From Alphaproteobacteria bacterium (GTDB lineage Bacteria > Pseudomonadota > Alphaproteobacteria > Paracaedibacterales > CAIULA01): a DNA stretch of 22,524 nucleotides. Position 1 is the first letter of the stretch. Each line of letters opens with the position of its first letter. The position numbers and the translations under genes were made by a program. This document shows, piece after piece, positions 15,329-22,524 of this stretch. The DNA is taken from assembly GCA_019751935.1 (NCBI GenBank), contig JAIEMR010000134.1, positions 1-22,524 on the forward strand, read 5' to 3'. Below the pieces are notes generated by a model. It ran no database searches and was not told the DNA's origin. It worked only from the letters and a program-made list of their open reading frames with translations.

Positions 15329-15802
15329 TTAACTAGAAAGCCTTCCTTTAGGTCTAGCATCACCATCCACAACACGTTTTTGGTTGTAAGAATAGCTTTG
15401 ATTAAGGCCAAGAATAATCTCTTTTTGGGGCTCTCTCTCAAGAGTAAATATAATGGAATCTGGTCTAACTTCTTTTAAAAAAACTCCAGGAAAAGCTGTT
15501 TTATTATTTACAACTTGATCATTAAGCCATAATGCCCATTTTTCAGATGTAAAATGAATAATCGCTGAAAGAAACAGAATTGCATCATGACTTTCAGTAG
15601 CCGATATTTCTTGATATAAATCTGGCGTTTCTGTTTTTTTTAATCCTAGAGCTCTTCCTAAAGCCAGTTGTTCAGTTTCACTTAACATAATTGAAAAAGA
15701 TTCAGGTTCCTCAGCAAGAAGCTGAGAGATCAAAAAGAACATGAAAACAAAAGCAATTATTTTGCTTCGGTTTTGTTTTGATTTGTACCTAAATGGATCC
15801 AT
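15329..15802 (-). CDS. GspB/PilP-like periplasmic component of a type II secretion or type IV pilus system
   Basis: This 157-residue protein has a basic N-terminus and one hydrophobic segment (IIAFVFMFFLISQLLA, about residues 15-30) acting as signal peptide or anchor; there is no lipobox cysteine. The C-terminal part, HFTSEKWALWLNDQVVNNKT and then VFLKEVRPDSIIFTLE and KEIILGLNQSYS, has the short beta-rich layout of the GspB/GspC/PilP periplasmic domain that contacts the secretin. The first ATG overlaps the upstream gene by 46 bases; an internal ATG at 15740-15742 would leave no basic n-region and is less likely. It is the last gene of the four-gene operon and converges on the secreted-protein gene 44 bases away. 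The role rests largely on context plus the C-terminal pattern. Confidence 0.6.
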   Translation of the reverse strand: MDPFRYKSKQNRSKIIAFVFMFFLISQLLAEEPESFSIMLSETEQLALGRALGLKKTETPDLYQEISATESHDAILFLSAIIHFTSEKWALWLNDQVVNNKTAFPGVFLKEVRPDSIIFTLEREPQKEIILGLNQSYSYNQKRVVDGDARPKGRLSS

Positions 15803-16407
15803 TCGAACTCAATTTTTCCTTCAAATAAGCTCATTCCCTTACCTGTTGATACCTGTTCTAAGATTTCTGTGGTGAGCTGTGATATACGTTTTAACTGAAA
15901 GGTTTTTATAACGAGAACCCCAGGAAGTTCTTGCTGAATTTTATCAAGAAATTGATAAAACTGTTTGTCTTGAAGTACTTTTACATCAAGACTTACAGGT
16001 GTTTTCCAAAGATTAAGTTCAGTTGATATAAGCTGATCTGTTTTGAATTGCGTTGTTAATGTTTGGATTTTAAACTGTTTTTGCCATTTCTGAAGCTTTG
16101 CCTTGATGTCGTCTACAGAAATCACTCGATCAAATTGTTTTTTACGAAACTCATTGAACTGTTTTGGGGACTCAGTCAGTGCAGCTTCATAGGCTTTAAA
16201 AATGGCTTGATCATTTTGAAGTGTCGTTAGTCTCTTCTCTGCTAAAACTGAGTTTTGGCGATTTGAGTCATAATTATTTTTGCTTAAAAAGAAAAAGCAA
16301 AACGCTAAAACTGTAGTTAACGTTAAGATTAGCGTTATCCCCCCTGTTGCAGGGTTTAACCAGGGGTCAAGGCTAAGGATTGTTCGTTTTTGATTTGTTT
16401 TTTTCAT
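15757..16407 (-). CDS. GspM/PilO-like inner-membrane protein
   Basis: The 216-residue product has a short cytoplasmic head, a single membrane segment at about residues 22-41 (GGITLILTLTTVLAFCFFFL) and a coiled coil at about 45-120 rich in K, Q and E. A small alpha/beta domain ends the protein (VSLDVKVLQDKQFYQFLDKI, PGVLVIKTFQLKRIS). This is the topology of GspM and PilO, bitopic platform proteins that pair with GspL or PilN in the inner membrane. Its ATG lies 12 bases after the stop of the GspL-like gene, and its 3' end overlaps the GspB/PilP-like gene by 46 bases, so all are on one mRNA. Sequence conservation in this family is low and the call combines topology with gene order. Confidence 0.65.
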   Translation of the reverse strand: MKKTNQKRTILSLDPWLNPATGGITLILTLTTVLAFCFFFLSKNNYDSNRQNSVLAEKRLTTLQNDQAIFKAYEAALTESPKQFNEFRKKQFDRVISVDDIKAKLQKWQKQFKIQTLTTQFKTDQLISTELNLWKTPVSLDVKVLQDKQFYQFLDKIQQELPGVLVIKTFQLKRISQLTTEILEQVSTGKGMSLFEGKIEFEWIHLGTNQNKTEAK

Positions 16408-16419
16408 TCCACTCTCGCT

Positions 16420-17961
16420 TTACTCATAAGAAACATTCAAATTTAAAGAAGTTTTTTGAGGGGAGGGAGGCCATTCGATATGAGCAGACGGGCAAATTTT
16501 AGTTATGCTTCTTTCTACTTTTTGTTGATAGGCTTCTGGGTTTGGTGCTTTCTTTCCGTTTTTCTTTGCAGGTGTGTCCGAGGTTCTTATGTCTAAAGCC
16601 AAGGTCATTTTTAAATTATAGGTTAAAGTGGGTGTATTAATTTCTTGCCATTTTAGCTCAGTTGCTATTGCTTCTGGAGTAATATTTGCTGTTAAGGATT
16701 GCAATTTGGGGATCAGATTTGGCCTACTTTGGTTTTTATAAAATTGAAAAAGTTTAGCGGAATTAAGTTTTTTTTCTTTTCCTACTTCCAGTGTATGGTG
16801 AGCAATTTCCTCTGAAAGAAAATTATAGGTCTGGCTTTGCCTTATTCCTTTTACCAGGAAAAAACTTCCAAAGAGAAAAAGAAGAATGAGCAAGGGAATA
16901 CATGTATGGATTGCTAATTGAGGTAGTAAAAAAGCTAATCGATGTGAGCGAATAGGGGGCAATTCAAAGCTTGAATCTTGGCTTGTTAAAGGAGGGAGAA
17001 AGCTAAAGTTTAAAAGCTTTAAAGCTGAGAAAAGGGAAAAATAAGACAAGCTTAAGTTTTGAGGATGAATAATCTCAGGAAGTTGCAAAATTTCTGTAGG
17101 AATTGTGGATTCAAGATTAATAAACTCAGAAAATCCACATTGTATAATAGTGACAGGCTCTCCTTCTTGGTACCCATTTCTATGAAGGTACCTAAGGGTG
17201 GCTAAAATCTCTTTACTAAGATCATTATCAATAGATACAAGTGGATTTAAAAAACCTTGTCTGGATAATACAACGGCTTCATCTTGACAGACAATAAGCT
17301 GCCATTGTTGGTTGTCTTGACAGAGGACAATAAAGGACCATTTAGCAATTGTTGAATGTGGGAAGGTTTCTTTTGCAATCTTTAAAGTTTGCTCTGCTGC
17401 AATAATAGGCCACATTTGAATGTTCGCTATTGGATTGCTTTGTTTGGCTAAAAAACTAAGTAGATTTCTTAAGGCATGCGAAGGACGGATACCCATTAAA
17501 AGGTAACGATAAGGGTCTTCGGGGCTTGGAATGCGAAGTTTTTGGGTCCAATCAGATGATGTAAATTCACCGAGCTTAACTTGCTTTAAAAGAGATGCTC
17601 TATCCCAAAAGCGAACATTTTTAAGAGAAACAAGACGAAAGTCAGCTTCGCCTCCTTGAAGAATAACGCGAAGAGGGTGGTGGGGGTATCGTTGTAAGTA
17701 TTTGACAAGATGAGGCCTATCTTCGTCTAAGATGCTTAATGTTGTTTGCTCAACAAATTTGTCATCAGAAAAACAAAATGCGTGTAAATTTTGCCCTTTT
17801 ACCACAAAGGTTAGATATGATTTTGGGTGAGTTTCTTTAATTCTATTCCAAAAGAAAAGCAGGCTTTTAGCTTCAATTCCGTATTTTTCAATCCAGTTTT
17901 TTAAAGCCCTAAAACTGCTGTTTAGCTTGGTATTATAGGTCAAAGAGTGCCAAATTGTCAT
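16420..17961 (-). CDS. GspL-like (PilM-PilN fused type) secretion/pilus platform protein
   Basis: The 513-residue protein has a cytoplasmic part of about 345 residues, one membrane segment at about 350-373 (IPLLILLFLFGSFFLVKGI) and a periplasmic part of 140 residues. The cytoplasmic part looks like a degenerate actin-like fold of the PilM/GspL kind (YLTFVVKGQNLHAFCFSDDK, ILATLRYLHRNGYQEGE, VTIIQCGFSEF). The periplasmic part starts with a coiled coil (YNFLSEEIAHHTLEVGKEKK), continues with a ferredoxin-like domain and carries a lysine-rich insertion (PAKKNGKKAPNP). GspL recruits the GspE ATPase to the inner membrane. The ATG overlaps gspF by 29 bases; an in-frame TTG at 17941-17943 is possible. 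No convincing ATP-binding glycine motif is visible in the actin-like part. Confidence 0.68.
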   Translation of the reverse strand: MTIWHSLTYNTKLNSSFRALKNWIEKYGIEAKSLLFFWNRIKETHPKSYLTFVVKGQNLHAFCFSDDKFVEQTTLSILDEDRPHLVKYLQRYPHHPLRVILQGGEADFRLVSLKNVRFWDRASLLKQVKLGEFTSSDWTQKLRIPSPEDPYRYLLMGIRPSHALRNLLSFLAKQSNPIANIQMWPIIAAEQTLKIAKETFPHSTIAKWSFIVLCQDNQQWQLIVCQDEAVVLSRQGFLNPLVSIDNDLSKEILATLRYLHRNGYQEGEPVTIIQCGFSEFINLESTIPTEILQLPEIIHPQNLSLSYFSLFSALKLLNFSFLPPLTSQDSSFELPPIRSHRLAFLLPQLAIHTCIPLLILLFLFGSFFLVKGIRQSQTYNFLSEEIAHHTLEVGKEKKLNSAKLFQFYKNQSRPNLIPKLQSLTANITPEAIATELKWQEINTPTLTYNLKMTLALDIRTSDTPAKKNGKKAPNPEAYQQKVERSITKICPSAHIEWPPSPQKTSLNLNVSYE

Positions 17962-19144
17962 ATAAGGGTACCACCGTTGCCGCTACTATCCACATCATTA
18001 CTATACCTATGATAGTAATCAAAACGGGCTCCGTCCAGGCTAATAGTGAATGAAGTCGTTTTAAAGTGTTTCTAAGTTGTATTTTAGCTGTTTGATCCAA
18101 GAGATATCCAAGACTCCCAGATTCCTCTCCCAGTTGAATAAGCCTTAAGGCAAAAGGAGAAAATATCGTGGTTTCTCTTAAAGCATCAGAGAGAAAAAAT
18201 CCTTGCCTAATTGAAGAAGGGGCAGAAGAAAGTTTTTCTTTTAGAAACTGATTGGGGATCGTATCAATTGCCTTCTCTAAACTTAAAAGTAAATCTAACT
18301 TTTGATTTAAAAGGATAGAGAATGTTTGAAAAAAGTTACCAATTAAAAGATCTTTTTTAATCGATCCCCATCCAGGAATCAAAAATAAAAGACGTTGAGT
18401 TACTTTTTGAAAAGAAAGAGAGATTTTCCGGAAAATATAATAACTTGATGACAAAGCAAAGAGCATGAGAAACATGATTGTTCCTTGTTCCCTTACCATA
18501 CTGCCTAGAAAGATTAATGCTTTTAAAGCTAAGGGTTTTTCTTTAACCCCTAAAATTTCAAGGTAATCTTCTAAGTGAGGCGTTACAAAAACAATCATAA
18601 AAGCCATTAGTAATAAAAGGATACTTGCTAAAATAAGCGGATATCTTAATGATTGTTTTAGTTTTGTTTGTTGCTCCTTTTTCCAAGAAAGATGTTTTTG
18701 AAGATGGTTAAAAGCTTGATTTAAGGTCCCGGTTTTTTCAGCAACATTAAGGCATTGCACAAAAATAGAATCAAAAATTTTGGGGTGTATTGAACATGCC
18801 TCTGAAAGTAGAAACCCTTTTGTTATGGATTGATGAATATCAAACAAAATGGCCTTGAAAGAACGATTCTTAACGGTGCTTGCGAACAAAAGAATTGATT
18901 CTGTTAAAGACATCTTGACTTTATCAAGCTGCTCCATGTGAACACAAAAATCTATAAGTTCTTGAGAGTTTATATAAAAGATAGGAAAGGAGTGCCAAGG
19001 TTTCTTTCGAACAGCTTTTGCGGAGATGAGTTGTAGATTTTGTTTTTGAAGATGGGAATAAAGTTCCTTCGAGGACATTCCGAACCAATCACCGGTTTGG
19101 TAATGCCCTTCATTATTCAATGCTCTGTATCTAAATAGTGTCAT
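17933..19144 (-). CDS. gspF: Type II secretion/type IV pilus inner-membrane protein GspF/PilC
   Basis: GspF is the polytopic core of the inner-membrane platform, and the assembly ATPase acts on it to add pseudopilin or pilin subunits. The 403-residue length is standard. The N-terminus (LFRYRALNNEGHYQTGDW) matches the family. Two homologous cytoplasmic T2SSF repeats follow, each with a family motif: FVQCLNVAEKTGTLNQAFNH (about 130-150) and ALRLIQLGEESGSLGYLLDQ (about 330-350). There are three membrane segments, near 170-195, 219-240 and 373-394. The gene opens the operon, divergent from the glutamate dehydrogenase gene across a 113-base gap. The start has no clear Shine-Dalgarno. Whether the machine secretes proteins or builds a pilus cannot be decided here. 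Confidence 0.93.
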   Translation of the reverse strand: MTLFRYRALNNEGHYQTGDWFGMSSKELYSHLQKQNLQLISAKAVRKKPWHSFPIFYINSQELIDFCVHMEQLDKVKMSLTESILLFASTVKNRSFKAILFDIHQSITKGFLLSEACSIHPKIFDSIFVQCLNVAEKTGTLNQAFNHLQKHLSWKKEQQTKLKQSLRYPLILASILLLLMAFMIVFVTPHLEDYLEILGVKEKPLALKALIFLGSMVREQGTIMFLMLFALSSSYYIFRKISLSFQKVTQRLLFLIPGWGSIKKDLLIGNFFQTFSILLNQKLDLLLSLEKAIDTIPNQFLKEKLSSAPSSIRQGFFLSDALRETTIFSPFALRLIQLGEESGSLGYLLDQTAKIQLRNTLKRLHSLLAWTEPVLITIIGIVMMWIVAATVVPLYDNLALFDL

Positions 19145-19257
19145 ATATAAACTATGTCATTAATATACAGATATGTTCAATGGTAATTTTATGGTTATCT
19201 GTTTTTGCTAATGATGATGGCAGGGCAAATTAAACTCTCATTAACTATTTTCTGTCT

Positions 19258-22200
19258 ATGATCAAGAACGAGAAAATACGATTGATAGGGCATGCTTTGA
19301 GTAAAAATCACAGTAAAAAAGTTTTTATTGAAGAGATCATTCAAGCATGTAAAGCGCAGTTAGCTCATCAATCTTCTACTCAAGATTTTTCAAATCTTTC
19401 AATATTTATTAGACAGTTTTATCATCATGTGAGTATTGAGTATTTGGAAAAAGCAGCTAAGTACCAAGGCCTAGAAGTATTAGTTTCAAGAGCTTTGAGG
19501 GCCTGGCAATTATTTCAATATCGCCCATCTTACGCTCCCATTATTGATTTTTATGAAAAACCAGTGGATTTATCCAATCCAGATCTTACTGTTCCTTTGA
19601 CAATTACACTTATTAGTTCAGACCGCCCATTCTTAGTAGATAGCTTAAAAGCAATTTTAAAACAAAACGGATTTAGTGCAGAAGCTATTCTTCATCCAAT
19701 TTTAAAAGTAGTACGAGATTCCCATGGTCATTTACTGAATTTAGAGCCAGCACAAGGACATCTTGATGAAGAAAAAATAATACCTATCACATCCAAAATT
19801 CACGTGGAATCTTTAATCTGTATTATTTTGGAAGACGGAGAAGATGAAGAACGTCAGCATGTTCTTCATCAGGCAATTATCCATTTACTTGAACAAGTAG
19901 CCCTAGTTGTCGATGATTTTGATAGGATGAAGAGTAATATCTTAGAGCTTAGTAAGCGTTACCAGTCATTCGATGATAATTTACAATATTTAGGACTAAA
20001 GAATCATTCCTATGGAATAAAAGACATTGGGGCATTTTTATCTTGGTTGGCTAAAGATAATTTTATCTTTATTGGGTGCAGGTATTTTGCAGCAAAAGCT
20101 AAAATTGAACATTTTTCTTTGATAGAAAACAGAAAGCATGAGGATCATCTGGCTCTTCATTTTGAAAATGAAGAAATTGCAGATAATGGAAATTGTGGAC
20201 TGTTTAGAGATTCATATTTTACCCACTTGTCTGAATTGACACCAAAGGCCTGTCGTTTGGATAAATTATTTTTATGTGATGATGAATCCCATCAAAAAAA
20301 TAAAGGTTCTAATTTGCCGCTTTTAGTAATTTTAAAAAGCTCAAAGCGATCTCCCGTTCATCGTCATTCCAGGTTAAATAGTATAGAGATTCTGGATATT
20401 GACGAAAGTGGAACAATTTGTGGTCTTTATCAGTTTATTGGTCTTTTTAGCCGTGAATTTTTTAACCACTCTGCTTTTGAAATTCCATTACTTAAACATA
20501 AAGTCACAGCTGTTTTTGATCGTTTTGGACTATCGCCAAAATGGCACGATGGAAAATATCTAATTAGTATTCTAAAAAGCGTTCCGCAAGATGAGCTTTT
20601 TCAATTTAGCGAAACAGAACTTTATCATCTTTGTGAAGAAATTTTAGAAATTCATAACAATAAAAATTTATCTGTTATTCTTCGCCCCGATCCTTATGGA
20701 AGATTTTTGAGTGTTTTGGTTTATTTGTCAAAAGATCGATATAGTTTTGATTTAAAAGAAAAAATCCTAAATTTTTTAAGTCAAGAGTTTGATGGCGCCA
20801 TAAGTTCAGATCAAGTTTTAATGAGTGAGTTTCCTTTTGCACGTCTTATTGCCGTGTTGTCTTTTGATAATGTGCGTGAATTTTCTTATAATAAGCGTCA
20901 TTTACAAGAAAAACTTAATGAACTTTCCCTTTCTTGGGAAGAAAAACTAGATCAATTGATTCTGGGTAGTGATTTTAACGTTGATTATAAGTTAGATTTT
21001 TCAAAGGCCTATCAAGATTCATTCTCGCCTCATTGGGCGCTTAATGATGTTAAAAATAGTTTAGAGGCTTTGGATAAACAAAGCATTGTTTTTAACCTTG
21101 AACATGATGATAAACAAGAAATGGATATTTTAAAGGTTTTTCATCTAGATAAGGCATTGCCACTTTCTTTGTTGATGCCTATGTTAGAAAATCTTGGGTT
21201 ACGTGCCGCTTCGGAAGTGACTTATGAAATTGAATCATCTTCTTACCAAAACTCAAAAAAACAAAGTGTTTGGGTTCATTATTTCTACTCTGAAAATGAA
21301 AAAATCTTAAAAATGGATAAGCAAAGGATTGCGGAAGCTTTTTACGATGTTTGGTATGAGCGGGTGGAAAACGATGCTTTTAATCACTTGATTTTAAAGA
21401 GCTCACTAACGGCCAGAGAGGCATCTGTTTTCAGAGTTTATGCCAAGTTCTTAAAGCAAGTTGACTTTGGTTATTCCCAAGAGTTGATGGCAAATGTATT
21501 AAGTCAGCATCAGTCAATCACGCAAAAGCTGCGTGATTTGTTTGTGTTAAGATTTACATTTCCCTATACGGATTCTTCAAAAACTCAAGAAAAACATTTG
21601 TTAAAGGAATTGGAACATCAATTACAAAGTGTTGCGCGAAATGATCATGATGAAATTTTAAAACGCTTTTTAAATTGTATTCTATCCACAGTGAGAACGA
21701 ATTTTTATCAAGAACTTAATAAAGAATACATAAGCTTTAAATTTGATTGTAGTCGTCTCATTGGTCTTCCAAAACCTTATCCTCACTATGAGATTTTTAT
21801 TTACTCTCCGTTTATGGAAGCCTGCCATTTGCGCGGTGATAAGGTTGCCAGGGGAGGAATTAGATGGTCTGACCGTCATGAAGATTTTAGAAGCGAAATC
21901 TTAAGCCTGATGAAAGCTCAGATGGTTAAAAATTCAATCATTGTACCTCTTGGCTCAAAGGGTGGATTCGTTTCAAAATATTATGAAAAAATGCAAACCA
22001 GTGGTGTGGCACCCAGTGAGTTAAAACAAGAAGTTATTCGCTGTTATCAAACGATGATGAGAGGGCTATTAGATCTGACTGATAATTGGGTTCAAGGGAA
22101 AGTTGTGCACCCGCCTCAAATCGTTTGTCATGACGGTGACGATCCATACCTTGTTGTAGCGGCAGATAAAGGAACAGCTTCTTTTTCTGATTTTGCGAAT

Positions 22201-22524
22201 GAAATTTCCAAGGAATATGAATTTTGGCTTGATGATGCTTTTGCCTCCGGGGGGTCTCACGGCTATGACCATAAAAAGATGGCGATTACCGCAAAAGGGG
22301 CATGGATTTCTGTAGAGCGTCATTTCAAGGAATTGGGGATTAATATTCAAAGCACCCCATTTTCTGTGGTGGGTGTTGGTGATATGTCAGGAGATGTTTT
22401 TGGTAACGGAATGCTCAGATCTCCATTGACCAAATTAATTGCCGCTTTTAATCATCAGCATATTTTTATTGATCCGAACCCAGATCTGATGAAAAGCTTT
22501 GAAGAGCGAAAAAGATTATTTGAT
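19258..22524 (+). CDS. gdhB: NAD-specific glutamate dehydrogenase, large (180-kDa) class, open at right edge
   Basis: This enzyme oxidises glutamate to 2-oxoglutarate and ammonia with NAD+, feeding amino acids into the TCA cycle. The frame is uninterrupted for 1089 codons to the window edge, out of roughly 1600 in the family. The N-terminal regulatory region shows ACT-like stretches (VPLTITLISSDRPFLVDSLK near residue 110). A typical later block is SPVHRHSRLNSIEILDIDE followed by GLYQFIGLFSREFF. The catalytic region includes VARGGIRWSDRHEDFRSEI (from about residue 863), VPLGSKGGFV with K901, HDGDDPYLVVAADKGTASFS and DAFASGGSHGYDHKKMA. The first ATG after the divergent gspF gene is used; it has no obvious Shine-Dalgarno. 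The rest of the nucleotide-binding domain lies beyond the edge. Confidence 0.96.
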   Translation, partial: MIKNEKIRLIGHALSKNHSKKVFIEEIIQACKAQLAHQSSTQDFSNLSIFIRQFYHHVSIEYLEKAAKYQGLEVLVSRALRAWQLFQYRPSYAPIIDFYEKPVDLSNPDLTVPLTITLISSDRPFLVDSLKAILKQNGFSAEAILHPILKVVRDSHGHLLNLEPAQGHLDEEKIIPITSKIHVESLICIILEDGEDEERQHVLHQAIIHLLEQVALVVDDFDRMKSNILELSKRYQSFDDNLQYLGLKNHSYGIKDIGAFLSWLAKDNFIFIGCRYFAAKAKIEHFSLIENRKHEDHLALHFENEEIADNGNCGLFRDSYFTHLSELTPKACRLDKLFLCDDESHQKNKGSNLPLLVILKSSKRSPVHRHSRLNSIEILDIDESGTICGLYQFIGLFSREFFNHSAFEIPLLKHKVTAVFDRFGLSPKWHDGKYLISILKSVPQDELFQFSETELYHLCEEILEIHNNKNLSVILRPDPYGRFLSVLVYLSKDRYSFDLKEKILNFLSQEFDGAISSDQVLMSEFPFARLIAVLSFDNVREFSYNKRHLQEKLNELSLSWEEKLDQLILGSDFNVDYKLDFSKAYQDSFSPHWALNDVKNSLEALDKQSIVFNLEHDDKQEMDILKVFHLDKALPLSLLMPMLENLGLRAASEVTYEIESSSYQNSKKQSVWVHYFYSENEKILKMDKQRIAEAFYDVWYERVENDAFNHLILKSSLTAREASVFRVYAKFLKQVDFGYSQELMANVLSQHQSITQKLRDLFVLRFTFPYTDSSKTQEKHLLKELEHQLQSVARNDHDEILKRFLNCILSTVRTNFYQELNKEYISFKFDCSRLIGLPKPYPHYEIFIYSPFMEACHLRGDKVARGGIRWSDRHEDFRSEILSLMKAQMVKNSIIVPLGSKGGFVSKYYEKMQTSGVAPSELKQEVIRCYQTMMRGLLDLTDNWVQGKVVHPPQIVCHDGDDPYLVVAADKGTASFSDFANEISKEYEFWLDDAFASGGSHGYDHKKMAITAKGAWISVERHFKELGINIQSTPFSVVGVGDMSGDVFGNGMLRSPLTKLIAAFNHQHIFIDPNPDLMKSFEERKRLFD

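Noticed and set aside
22069..22350. 93-codon minus-strand open frame at the right edge
   Set aside because: It is antisense to the catalytic core of the glutamate dehydrogenase, whose frame is intact and carries family motifs throughout.

Overview
The window is 22.5 kb of AT-rich bacterial chromosome with tightly packed genes. The 180-kDa-class NAD-glutamate dehydrogenase, the mreB-mreC-mreD-PBP2 order, the rsfS-rlmH pair and a methyltransferase of a type I associate with Alphaproteobacteria all point to an alphaproteobacterium. Low GC, a dedicated aromatic amino acid permease and a secreted J-domain-like protein would fit a host-associated lineage such as Holosporales or Rickettsiales. That placement is an inference; no rRNA gene is present to settle it.

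Left part (1-7189, all minus strand). First comes the rod-shape cluster, transcribed mreB > mreC > mreD > mrdA, with PBP2 running off the left edge just past its catalytic serine. Upstream of it lie yebC (translation factor), the overlapping pair rsfS > rlmH (ribosome silencing and 23S rRNA methylation) and an RhlE-like DEAD-box RNA helicase. Together these form a block for cell-wall elongation and ribosome function.

Middle (7404-12166). Divergent from the helicase is a family III CoA-transferase with an unusual half-domain order, closed by a perfect 14-bp terminator hairpin. A class I SAM methyltransferase follows on the same strand. It converges on a minus-strand pair, an HAAAP-family aromatic amino acid permease and a membrane-anchored GT-B-like protein. 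A ~104-nt imperfect palindrome sits between the convergent genes and looks like an intergenic repeat element.

Right part (12255-22524). A DsbD-type transmembrane thiol reductase with all three cysteine pairs is followed on the same strand by a secreted protein of unknown function. The C-terminus of that protein carries an HPDK motif in a J-domain-like (auxilin-like) context. Convergent to it is a four-gene minus-strand operon encoding GspF, GspL-like, GspM/PilO-like and GspB/PilP-like proteins. These are the inner-membrane platform of a type II secretion or type IV pilus machine, with no ATPase, pilin or secretin gene in the window. Divergent from gspF is the NAD-glutamate dehydrogenase, open at the right edge.

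No rRNA or tRNA gene, insertion sequence or CRISPR array was seen. The items most worth a second look are the secreted J-domain-like protein, the compact secretion-platform operon, the intergenic palindrome and the rearranged CoA-transferase.
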